Source of the DNA: Pseudomonadota bacterium
GTDB taxonomy: Bacteria > Pseudomonadota > Alphaproteobacteria > Rhizobiales > Devosiaceae
NCBI GenBank assembly: GCA_023388175.1
Contig: JAEWGT010000003.1
Location: forward strand, 1-64,000
DNA length: 64,000 nt
Direction of reading: 5' to 3'
Shown: piece after piece, positions 45,401 through 52,666 of the stretch
Numbering within the stretch: position 1 is the first letter of the stretch
Layout of the letters: each line of letters starts with the position of its first letter
Notes under the pieces: model-generated
Database searches by the model: none
The model's input: only the letters and a program-made list of their open reading frames with translations
Told to the model about the DNA's origin: nothing
Made by a program: the position numbers and the translations under genes

Positions 45401-46219
45401 CGCGTGGTGGCCGTTGCCGGCAATGCCAAGGTCGGCAATCGTCTCAACCTGCTGACCCGCTGGCAGGCCATCGAATATATCACCGCGCAAAATCTCGATC
45501 GCCGCGCTTTCGATCTGCTCAATTGCATCACCGTCGTCCCCGGCGCGGTCGGCGCATGGTGGCGCGATACTGTCATCGAACTGGGCGGCTACAGCACGGA
45601 TACCCTGGCCGAGGACGCCGATCTTACCATCCGCATCCTGCGCGCTGGCTACAAGGTCACCTATGAGGAAGGCGCGCTGGCCTATACCGAAGCGCCCGAA
45701 ACCACGCGCCAATTGTTCAAGCAGCGCTTCCGCTGGATGTTCGGCATGCTCCAGGTCACCCAGAAGCATCGCGGCGCGCTGGCCATGAAGGATTCCATCC
45801 CCTTCGCCCTGTTCGGCCTGCCCAATATTCTCCTGTTCCAGATCATCTTCCCGCTTCTGGCGCCCTTCGCCGATCTTGTGGCGCTGCTGACATTGGCCGG
45901 GCTGGGCGTGCAGATGGTCACCGGCTCGAATCTTCTCGGCTTCAGCGAGGCGATGATTTTCCTCGGCCTGTTCGGCGCCTTCATCCTGCTCGATTTCGCC
46001 GCCGCCGCCATCGCCTTCTGGCACGAGAAAAAGGAAGATTGGCGCCTGCTCATCTGGCTCCTGCCACAGCGCTTCTACTATCGGCAATTGCTCTACATCG
46101 TGGCCATCAAGGCGGCGCTGACGGCCATTCGCGGCTCCATGGTCGGCTGGGGCAATCTCGACCGCTCCGCCAGCGTTCCGGCTCTGGGGCAGAAGGCCGG
46201 CCAGTCCGCGATCCGCTGA
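42422..46219 (+). CDS. Trifunctional membrane protein: GH18-like, CE4 deacetylase and GT2 glycosyltransferase
   Basis: 1265 residues. In order: one TM helix (about 29-52), a Pro/Ala-rich periplasmic linker, a GH18-like barrel (about 238-580), a complete CE4 polysaccharide deacetylase (about 615-820: TFDDGPD, SHTYSH, RAPYA, DPLDWW, LLHDGG), a TM helix (about 858-880), a GT2 synthase (about 895-1120: VVDDGSKDNT, ALDADT, LAEDADLT, QRFRW) and three or more C-terminal TM helices. The layout resembles PgaB and PgaC joined together, so a partly deacetylated hexosamine polysaccharide is a likely product. The GH18 catalytic strand reads DGLTLRFS instead of DGxDxDxE, so that domain looks inactive. Confidence 0.9.
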   Translation: MAMRVVAGGPSGAHSVKPVFYDASRRRWLGFATTSGLLTLFVVGILGLLALSIADTPTIRAVPLAQPGAVAIATISPVPDLSQTMDIVADPMELASIASPSRPVEAVAMPPVLPAANAGPDTVAPSPEATLAMAGVPLPRPRPQLAPAPRTEVVAAVAVRTRPAPARTVIDSPSFVTLGSGSSVAVHVPRDSSGGSITHLPPASRQVSFTMILDQVLGGLLSVLAPPVNAQEFTADAPAPEIQAFFVNWDHSSASSLHQFIRNIDVLVPDWITLRDDAGNLAFDMGQRTLQTLALRADTHPDLRVMPLFTNYAGGQWQVERLRAVMASPGLSRHFADQIVTYLTENGFDGLTLRFSGLSSDDRASHRRFLEVLSPILADNGLRLQHVVNIEGGALDPVLFADLVDIVIVEAHGQTVATDAPGPLAGQDWFADLAAQWTTRIAPEKLVFSLASLAYDWPETGPAEQISMLEAYRRAERAGAEVSVDPASLNSSFTYNSADGASRSVWMLDGVAAFNQARALSGTGIAGLALNRLGTEDASVWQVLSNPYAGSASALEAIDYAYQIARNGSGEIIKLVGLPATGSRSVTLGEDGFVTAAAITTFPKAYEIDHWGSTDSRLVALTFDDGPDPAFTPQVLDILARYDVPATFFAVGAQMLRHPDIVRRMVAEGHEIGSHTYSHVNISTMSPEMLRLDLNATQRVFESITGRHMAMFRAPYAVDANPRTPSEIAPLATVGALGYVTVNMNIDPLDWWLPSAGRIAKDTIEGIESGLGNVVLLHDGGGDRQHTVDALPEIIETLQARGYSFVAISDLVGLSAEEMMPVSSSAEGPFAAIQNVGFTLLREGEKLMVGLFALAIGLGIARSVLLILLSAFRRPHARLPSARAGLRFGVIVPAYNEEKVVLKTVRSLLQSDYSDLKVLVVDDGSKDNTFALCRDTFADEPRVEVVTKPNGGKAAALNYGFERLDVDVVVALDADTIFLPDTISRLADHFHDERVVAVAGNAKVGNRLNLLTRWQAIEYITAQNLDRRAFDLLNCITVVPGAVGAWWRDTVIELGGYSTDTLAEDADLTIRILRAGYKVTYEEGALAYTEAPETTRQLFKQRFRWMFGMLQVTQKHRGALAMKDSIPFALFGLPNILLFQIIFPLLAPFADLVALLTLAGLGVQMVTGSNLLGFSEAMIFLGLFGAFILLDFAAAAIAFWHEKKEDWRLLIWLLPQRFYYRQLLYIVAIKAALTAIRGSMVGWGNLDRSASVPALGQKAGQSAIR

Positions 46220-46221
46220 GC

Positions 46222-46342
46222 CGCCCCCACCTGACCTCCCCATGAAGAAGGGGGAGGAACAGATCGTGTTAGTGTCAGGGTCAGCGAGCCTCGATGGGCT
46301 CCTCCCCTTCTTCAGGGGGAGGCAGGGTGGGGGTGGTTCTTC
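46222..46342. repeat. GC-rich imperfect palindromic element (copy 2)
   Basis: The left (46222-46260) and right (46296-46337) parts are imperfect reverse complements with inner CTCCCC...GAAGGGGGAG hairpins. It sits between convergent genes ending at 46219 and 46346 and probably terminates both. Confidence 0.75.
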
Positions 46343-46345
46343 CCT

Positions 46346-47017
46346 TTACCCCGCCACATCCATTTCAAACACCACATCGGCCCGATCGCGTGACGCTTCC
46401 ACCAGATCGTAATTGGGCAGGTCATTGCGCTCGATATGCGCCCGGTTCCGCTCCTCGGAAAACAGGCCCTCTTCGCCATGGCGCCGCATCAGCCGGCTGC
46501 GCACCATCTCGCGCGGCACATGCAGGAAGACGGCATAGTCGAGCAGCGACCTGACCCCCGCCCATGGCCCTTCGGTCAGCAGCAGATAATTGCCTTCCAC
46601 CACCAGCACCTTGACCTCCGGCTGCACGGCAAAGGCATCGTCCACCGTATCTTCGATTTTCCGGCTATAGCCCGGGCCATGCACCGTCTCCCGCGCATGC
46701 TTGAGGTGATGCAGGAAACTGACAAATTCCGCGCCCTCGAATGTGTGCGGCGCGCCCTTGTAATTGGTCTGCCCCATGGCCTCGATCTTGGCATGCTTCA
46801 TGTGAAAGCCATCCATCGGCACCAGCGCGGCGCTGCCGGGCCGCACGGCATTGAGCATGGTCACCAGTTCCGCTGCCAGCGTCGACTTGCCGGCGCCCGG
46901 CCCGCCCGCGAGCCCGATGGCCACACGCGCGCCATCTGCGGCGCTTTCCATCTCGAGGACATGCGGCACCAGCCGCGCCAGCGCCGATTGCGGTGTCAGC
47001 CGGATGGTCTCGGCCAT
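46346..47017 (-). CDS. P-loop nucleoside/sugar kinase family protein
   Basis: 223 residues. The P-loop is GGPGAGKST (near 39-47). Phosphoribulokinase/uridine-kinase features follow: VPMDGFHMKHAKIEAMG, then VEGNYLLLTEGPW. Similar alphaproteobacterial proteins (FrcK-like) are kept near sugar genes, but the substrate is unknown. Its start is one base after the stop of the small membrane protein gene upstream, so the two form an operon. Confidence 0.85.
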   Translation of the reverse strand: MAETIRLTPQSALARLVPHVLEMESAADGARVAIGLAGGPGAGKSTLAAELVTMLNAVRPGSAALVPMDGFHMKHAKIEAMGQTNYKGAPHTFEGAEFVSFLHHLKHARETVHGPGYSRKIEDTVDDAFAVQPEVKVLVVEGNYLLLTEGPWAGVRSLLDYAVFLHVPREMVRSRLMRRHGEEGLFSEERNRAHIERNDLPNYDLVEASRDRADVVFEMDVAG

Positions 47018-47018
47018 C

Positions 47019-47306
47019 TCAGCGCCCCCGCGTCAGCCGCAGCAATAGCCAGATCGGCACCACAATGGCCGCACCGGCCACAATATAGGCGCCCAGTTGC
47101 CGGAACACGCCCGCCCCATCCTTGATCGCGTCGCGCACCATGTCCACGGCCCCGCGCACGAGATCGGCGGCGTCAAAGCCGAAGACCGACATCACGAACC
47201 CGACCAGCAGCGAGATCAGCACCAGCTTGATGATCACCGAAACCGGGCTGCCGCCCATAAAGCGCGCCAGCGGGGAACGCGGCTCGGGGCGATAGTCTTC
47301 TGTCAT
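47019..47306 (-). CDS. DUF6460-like small membrane protein
   Basis: 95 residues from ATG at 47306. Two hydrophobic segments (about 22-42 and 70-90, ending AGAAIVVPIWLLLRL) enclose an amphipathic segment (DLVRGAVDMVRDAIKDG). The pattern matches small conserved alphaproteobacterial proteins of unknown role. It is the first gene of a two-gene operon with the kinase. Confidence 0.7.
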   Translation of the reverse strand: MTEDYRPEPRSPLARFMGGSPVSVIIKLVLISLLVGFVMSVFGFDAADLVRGAVDMVRDAIKDGAGVFRQLGAYIVAGAAIVVPIWLLLRLTRGR

Positions 47307-47405
47307 GGCTTGGCTCCATTTGGCAGGGTCAGGCCCATCATATAGGCTCAATGCTGATTTGTATTAGGTGCTCGGTGTCACAAATGCTTCCATTCTCACC
47401 GGTCC

Positions 47406-47551
47406 TCCCTTCTCCCCTTGCGGGAGAAGGTGCCCGAAGGGCGGATGAGGGGTTTGGGATTATCGGCGGCACCGAATGCGCCAGAAGGACACAACCCCTC
47501 ATCCGTCTCGCGCTGCGCGCGATCCACCTTCTCCCGCAAGGGGAGAAGGGA
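47406..47551. repeat. GC-rich palindromic element with 27-bp perfect arms (copy 3)
   Basis: Arms at 47406-47432 and 47525-47551 are perfect reverse complements (27 bp). Inner arms GGATGAGGGGTT (47443-47454) and AACCCCTCATCC (47493-47504) form a second stem. Such CTTCTCCC...GGGAGAAGG repeats are dispersed in many Hyphomicrobiales genomes. Its right end leads straight into the helicase gene's ribosome site. Confidence 0.85.
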
Positions 47552-47565
47552 GAGCGGGTGGCTTC

Positions 47566-50052
47566 ATGACCGCCCCACTCCCCCCCATCATCGCCAACTG
47601 GTTCACCACAAGGTCCTGGTCCCCCCGCCAGCACCAGCTCGATGTGCTCGCCTCCTACCGGTCCGGCGCCAGCCAGCTCCTTATCGCCCCAACCGGCGCC
47701 GGTAAAACCCTGGCCGGCTTCCTGCCGACCCTCGCCGATCTCGCCGATGGCCGGTTTGAAGGTCTCCACACCCTCTATATTTCTCCCCTTAAGGCGCTGG
47801 CCGTGGATGTGCAGCGCAATCTCTCCACCCCTATTACGGAAATGGGCCTGCCCATTCGCGTCGAGGCCCGCACTGGCGATACCTCCGCCGCCAGGCGGGC
47901 CCGTCAGCGCACGCGGCCGCCGCAGGTGCTCCTGACCACGCCGGAGCAATTGGCACTGCTCATTTCCCATCCACAGGCCGAGCTCATGTTCGGCACGCTG
48001 CGCCGCGTCGTGCTCGACGAATTGCACGCGCTGGTCACCAGCAAGCGCGGCGAGCTGCTGTCCCTTGGCCTTGCCCGCCTTGCAAAGCTCGCGCCCGATA
48101 TGGGCATCACCGCTTTGTCCGCCACCGTGGCCCGCCCGGACCTGCTGCGCGACTGGATCGCTGCGCCCCTGCCGGGCCGGCAGACCGATCTTCTCCGCAT
48201 GTCCGGCGGTGCCCCGCCGGAACTGGCTATCCTGCAAACCGAGGAGCGTCTGCCATGGGCCGGCCATTCGGCCGCCTATTCCCGTCCCGAGCTTTACGAC
48301 ATCATCAAAAGCCACAAGACCACTCTGCTTTTCGTCAATACGCGCAGCCAGGCCGAAATGCTGTTCCAGGGCCTCTGGGACATCAACGAGGACATGCTGC
48401 CCATCGCGCTGCATCACGGCTCGCTCTCGGTCGAACAGCGCCGCAAGGTCGAGGCGGCCATGTCTTCGGGCAAATTGAAGGCCGTCGTCTGCACCTCAAC
48501 CCTCGATCTCGGTATCGATTGGGGCGATGTCGACCTTGTCGTGCAGGTCGGCGCGCCCAAGGGCTCCTCGCGCATGCTGCAACGCATTGGCCGCGCCAAT
48601 CACCGGCTCGACGATCCATCAAAAGCGCTGCTCGTCCCCTCCAATCGGTTCGAGGTGCTCGAATGTGAAGCCGCCGTCGAGGCCGTGTCCGAAGGCCATC
48701 AGGATAGTGAAGACCCCCAGCCGGGCGGCTATGATGTCCTGGCCCAGCACATTCTCGGCATGGCCTGCGCCGAGCCCTTTCTCGCCGACGATCTCTACGC
48801 GGAGCTGATCCGCGCCTGGCCCTATCGCCACCTGACGCGCGACAAATTTGCGCGCGTGCTCGATTTTGTCGCCACCGGCGGCTACGCCCTGCGCGCCTAT
48901 GAGCGCTATGCGCGCCTGCGGCAATTGCCGGATGGAAAATGGCGCATCGCCAATCCGCAGGTCGCCCAGCAATACCGGCTCAATATCGGCACCATTATCG
49001 AAGAGCCCATGGTCCGGGTGCGGCTCATCCGCAGCAAGGAGCAGAAAAGGGGCCGCACGACAGGCCCCATCGGCGCGGGCGGGCGGGTGCTGGGCGAGAT
49101 GGAGGAATATTTCTTCGGCACGCTCGTGCCCGGCGATACCTTCATTTTCGGCGGCGAGATCGTCGCCTTCGAGGGCATGAAGGACAATGAGGCCTTCGTC
49201 TCCCGCGCTGTCGCCAAAAGCCCGAAAATCCCCTCCTATATGGGAGGCAAGTTTCCGCTTTCGACCTATCTCGCCGAACGTGTCCGCCGCATCATGGATA
49301 CGCCCGACGACTGGCACAAACTCCCCGATCAGGTCGCCGACTGGCTTCGCCTCCAGCGCGATATTTCCGTGCTGCCGCGCCGCGATAGTCTGTTGGTGGA
49401 AACCTTCCCGCAGGGCAGCCACAATTTTCTCGTCTGCTATCCGTTCGAGGGCCGGTTGGCGCACCAGACCCTGGGCATGCTGCTCACCCGGCGCCTCGAA
49501 CGCATGCGCGCCCGACCGCTGGGCTTTGTCGCCTCCGAATATGCCCTTGCCATCTGGGGGCTGGGCGATCTCTCCGCCATGATCCGCACCGAGCGTCTCT
49601 CGCTCGACGAATTGTTCGACGAGGATATGCTGGGCGATGACCTCGAAGCCTGGCTCGATGAATCGGCGCTGATGAAGCGCACCTTCCGCAACTGCGCCAT
49701 CATTTCCGGGCTGATCGAACGCCGCCATCCCGGCAAGGAAAAGTCCGGGCGCCAGATCACCATGAGTTCCGACCTCATCTATGACGTGCTCTACCAGCAT
49801 GAGCCCGATCACATTCTCATCGAAGCCACCCGCCACGATGCCGCCCGGGGCCTCCTCGACATCGAACGCCTCGGCCACATGCTGACCCGCATCCGCTCCC
49901 ATATCGTCCACAAGGCCCTGCCACGCATCTCGCCCCTGGCGGTTCCCGTCATGCTCGACATCGGCAAGGAACCCATTTTCGGCGAAGGCCGGGAATCAGC
50001 TATGGCTGAAGCTGCCGAAGAATTGCTGCGGGAAGCCGTGGGCGAGCACTGA
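47566..50052 (+). CDS. Ligase-associated DEXH-box DNA helicase (Lhr family)
   Basis: 828 residues from ATG at 47566. Walker A is APTGAGKT at 41-48, the DEXH box is VVLDELHAL near 145-153, and motif VI is QRIGRANHRL. The long C-terminal region with YFFGTLVPGDTFIFGG and PRRDSLLVETFP is typical of the ligase-associated DNA damage response helicase. It unwinds DNA in a repair pathway that normally includes an ATP-dependent ligase, an exonuclease and PdeM. Only PdeM follows here. The preceding palindrome provides GGGAGAGCGGG as its ribosome site. Confidence 0.93.
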   Translation: MTAPLPPIIANWFTTRSWSPRQHQLDVLASYRSGASQLLIAPTGAGKTLAGFLPTLADLADGRFEGLHTLYISPLKALAVDVQRNLSTPITEMGLPIRVEARTGDTSAARRARQRTRPPQVLLTTPEQLALLISHPQAELMFGTLRRVVLDELHALVTSKRGELLSLGLARLAKLAPDMGITALSATVARPDLLRDWIAAPLPGRQTDLLRMSGGAPPELAILQTEERLPWAGHSAAYSRPELYDIIKSHKTTLLFVNTRSQAEMLFQGLWDINEDMLPIALHHGSLSVEQRRKVEAAMSSGKLKAVVCTSTLDLGIDWGDVDLVVQVGAPKGSSRMLQRIGRANHRLDDPSKALLVPSNRFEVLECEAAVEAVSEGHQDSEDPQPGGYDVLAQHILGMACAEPFLADDLYAELIRAWPYRHLTRDKFARVLDFVATGGYALRAYERYARLRQLPDGKWRIANPQVAQQYRLNIGTIIEEPMVRVRLIRSKEQKRGRTTGPIGAGGRVLGEMEEYFFGTLVPGDTFIFGGEIVAFEGMKDNEAFVSRAVAKSPKIPSYMGGKFPLSTYLAERVRRIMDTPDDWHKLPDQVADWLRLQRDISVLPRRDSLLVETFPQGSHNFLVCYPFEGRLAHQTLGMLLTRRLERMRARPLGFVASEYALAIWGLGDLSAMIRTERLSLDELFDEDMLGDDLEAWLDESALMKRTFRNCAIISGLIERRHPGKEKSGRQITMSSDLIYDVLYQHEPDHILIEATRHDAARGLLDIERLGHMLTRIRSHIVHKALPRISPLAVPVMLDIGKEPIFGEGRESAMAEAAEELLREAVGEH

Positions 50053-50070
50053 CCCCTCCATTCTTCTCGT

Positions 50071-50094
50071 GGGAGAAGGTGCCCGAAGGGCGGA
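50071..50094. repeat. Partial copy of the 47406 palindromic element
   Basis: A 24-bp stretch starting GGGAGAAGGTGCCCGAAGGG is identical to 47422-47445 in copy 3. It sits in the 76-bp gap between the helicase and pdeM genes and lacks the full second arm. Confidence 0.7.
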
Positions 50095-50128
50095 GGAGGG
50101 GCCTTCGTTATCTGGACCAAAAGCCTAT

Positions 50129-50836
50129 ATGAACAACCTCGCCCTCGCTGACCCCATCCCGGATACTCCCGTGCTGCGTTTCGCCGGTCACAATTTCGAA
50201 CCGCTCGCATCCGGCGCGCTTTACTGGCGCGCGCGAGAGACTTTGATCGTGGCCGACCTGCATTTCGAAAAGATGGCGAGCTTTGCCCGTCGGGGCCAGA
50301 TGCTGCCCCCCTATGACACGGCCATGACCATGGCCCGGCTCGAAGCCGATCTGCGGCGCACCGGCGCTGTGACCCTGCTTTCGCTCGGAGACACATTTCA
50401 TCGTGCCGACGCTAGCAGTCTGTTAACGAATTCGGACCGGATGCGCCTCGATGCTATCGTTGAGAATGTCGATTGCATCTGGCTCTCCGGCAATCACGAT
50501 CCGGCCCCGCACGCCATCGGCGGCACCTGCCGCCCCGACATCGAGCTCGACGGCCTTACCTTCTCCCATGAACCCCAGAAGGGCAAAACAGGCTTGATTT
50601 CCGGGCACTTGCACCCGGCCGCCCGCGTGGCAATGGCCGGGCGCTCCACGCGCAAACCCTGCTTTGTCCACGATAATCGCCTGATGATCCTGCCCGCCTA
50701 TGGCAGTTCCACCGGCGCGATCAACATCCTCGGCCCCGCCTTTGTCGGCCTCTTCAACTGGCCGGCGCTGGAAGTCACCATGCTCGGCCGCGACCGGGTC
50801 TATCCGGTGCCGGTCAAGCGGCTTGTTGGCGGCTAA
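50129..50836 (+). CDS. pdeM: Ligase-associated DNA damage response endonuclease PdeM
   Basis: 235 residues with the calcineurin-like phosphoesterase metal motifs in order: VADLHFEK (near 45-52), LGDTFHRAD, LSGNHDPAPH and ISGHLHPAARV. It is a metallo-nuclease working with the helicase encoded 76 bp upstream. ATG at 50129 was chosen so that translation does not start within the repeat. Length and motifs are normal. Confidence 0.93.
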   Translation: MNNLALADPIPDTPVLRFAGHNFEPLASGALYWRARETLIVADLHFEKMASFARRGQMLPPYDTAMTMARLEADLRRTGAVTLLSLGDTFHRADASSLLTNSDRMRLDAIVENVDCIWLSGNHDPAPHAIGGTCRPDIELDGLTFSHEPQKGKTGLISGHLHPAARVAMAGRSTRKPCFVHDNRLMILPAYGSSTGAINILGPAFVGLFNWPALEVTMLGRDRVYPVPVKRLVGG

Positions 50837-50843
50837 ATATCTG

Positions 50844-51605
50844 TCAGCGGCGGAAAATAACGCCGCCCAGCCAGCCGGTAAACAGCGCCAGGATCACGCA
50901 GGCAATGCCGTAAAGCAGCGGCGATTGCGTGGCCGACTGGGCCAGGAACCGCTCGAAGCCGATCTTGCGCACTGCAAAGCCTTCGGACTTCCGGGCAATG
51001 ATCTGGCCATCCTTGAACACATAGGTCTGTGCAATATAGGGACCCGGCGGAGCGCTGCTCGGCAAGGTCAACTGTGCCGAATAGAAATTGTCCGACATGA
51101 ATTGAACGCCGTTTTCCTGCACCCCGAACAGGCCTTCTTCGGACATGAGCCGGATCAATTCACGACCGAAGATCAGTGTTCGCATGAAGCCGGCCGTATT
51201 CGGCGCCATTGCATGCGATTCAGGCAGGATATAGTTTTCGTTCAATAGATTTATATCGGCGATATCCAGCAGCCGTCGGCTGGACAGCACGTGGAAATAG
51301 CTGGGAAACCGGCGGTATGTCACCTGTTCGGTGTTGAGCCAGATGCCGAAATTATTGGTCTTCCGCCGCGCCACCCGGTCCTGCGTTGGTCCCAGGATCA
51401 CCACGACCACCTGAAACGGCCCCTCCACATAGCGCTGATCGGACCCGGCGGCCGGCGCGATAGTGCCGAAAAATGTCAGCCTTTCGCCGTCAAAGCTCGA
51501 GGTGATTTCCACCCGGTCATTGGAGATGCCGGACACCAGCCTCTGTGCCTGCGCCGGAGCCGCGCAGGCGAGGAGCAGAATGATGATCATCACCAGCCGC
51601 ATCAT
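50844..51605 (-). CDS. TIGR02186 family membrane protein
   Basis: 253 residues. An N-terminal signal or anchor (about 1-20), a periplasmic beta-rich domain with EITSSFDGERLTFFG and VVVILGPTQDRVARRK, and a C-terminal TM helix (about 230-250, ending GWLGGVIFRR). This conserved alphaproteobacterial family is regularly found beside a TauE/SafE permease, as here. Its start overlaps the permease stop (ATGA region at 51602-51605). It may assist sulfur-compound export; the function is not proven. Confidence 0.88.
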   Translation of the reverse strand: MMRLVMIIILLLACAAPAQAQRLVSGISNDRVEITSSFDGERLTFFGTIAPAAGSDQRYVEGPFQVVVVILGPTQDRVARRKTNNFGIWLNTEQVTYRRFPSYFHVLSSRRLLDIADINLLNENYILPESHAMAPNTAGFMRTLIFGRELIRLMSEEGLFGVQENGVQFMSDNFYSAQLTLPSSAPPGPYIAQTYVFKDGQIIARKSEGFAVRKIGFERFLAQSATQSPLLYGIACVILALFTGWLGGVIFRR

Positions 51606-52528
51606 CGCACAATGCTCGCCACGGCCATGGAAAATACATCGGTCGGCGTCAGCACCAGCGACAGCCCGAACCGGATCGCCACCGCCAGCACCAGCAGAGC
51701 CAACAGGCCGCGCAATTGTTCCCCGCGCAGATGCTTGCCCGCTGCGGCGCCGAACTGCGCCCCGGCCACGCCGCCCACCATCAGACAGAAAGCGAGCAGG
51801 ATATCGACGCTCTGGCTCTGCACGGCATGCAGGATCGTGGTCGCACCCATCATCGCCACCACCTGTGCCAGCGAGGTGCCGATCACCACATTGCCGGGCA
51901 CACGCAGCAGATAGACCAGGGCCGGAACCATGATGAAGCCGCCGCCGATCCCCAGCAGCGAGCCAACAAAGCCGATGAACAGGCCAATCACCAGAACCGG
52001 CAGCACGCTGATATAAAGCCGGCTCTTCTTGAACCGCACCCGCCAGGGCAGTCCGTGCATCCAGGTATGCTGATGGGGCAGGCGTTCCCGCACGACGATG
52101 CCTTGCCGGCGCTTGAGCAGGGCCCGCACCGATTCCTGCAGCATCATCACGCCGACAAAGCCGAGCAGGACGAGGAAGCCGAGCGCAATGACCAGATCCA
52201 GTTGCCCGGCATCGCGCAATAACGCGAAAGCCGCTACGCCGCCGAATGCGCCCAGAATGCCTGAAAGCACGAGATACAGTGCCAGATGCAGGTCAATGCC
52301 ACCGCGACGGTAATGACTGAGCGCGCCCGATGTCGAGGCGGCAACCACCTGGCCGGTGACCGAAGCCACCGCAACCGCCGTCGGTACGCCGGAAAAAATC
52401 AGCAGCGGTGTCAGCAGGAACCCGCCGCCCACGCCGAACAGACCGGACAAGAATCCGACCGCCCCTCCGATCCCCACGAGAAAGAAGAGGTTCACGGAAA
52501 GCTCGGCGATCGGCAGATAGACCTGCAA
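51602..52528 (-). CDS. TauE/SafE family sulfite exporter
   Basis: About 308 residues with eight or nine membrane helices and the paired family motifs GFLSGLFGVGGGFLLTPLLI and GFVGSLLGIGGGFIMVPALV. The start is uncertain. TTG at 52528 gives a protein beginning MQVYLPIAELSVN, which matches relatives; an earlier TTG at 52585 is possible. It probably exports sulfite or organosulfonates with the co-encoded TIGR02186 protein. Confidence 0.9.
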   Translation of the reverse strand: MQVYLPIAELSVNLFFLVGIGGAVGFLSGLFGVGGGFLLTPLLIFSGVPTAVAVASVTGQVVAASTSGALSHYRRGGIDLHLALYLVLSGILGAFGGVAAFALLRDAGQLDLVIALGFLVLLGFVGVMMLQESVRALLKRRQGIVVRERLPHQHTWMHGLPWRVRFKKSRLYISVLPVLVIGLFIGFVGSLLGIGGGFIMVPALVYLLRVPGNVVIGTSLAQVVAMMGATTILHAVQSQSVDILLAFCLMVGGVAGAQFGAAAGKHLRGEQLRGLLALLVLAVAIRFGLSLVLTPTDVFSMAVASIVR

Positions 52529-52666
52529 GACCTCAATCCCGTAAAAATGGTTCGCGGCCCATCCTAGCGGACGGTCTGTCAACAAGAGGTCAAAGCCCCG
52601 TCAGTTTGACTAAAAACTTATAGCCCGGTTTTGCAACCGGGCCATGTCGCATCAACGGCGGAGATT

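Noticed and set aside
48619..49911. 430-codon open frame opposite the ligase-associated helicase
   Set aside because: The sense strand encodes a full helicase with recognised motifs; the antisense protein resembles nothing.
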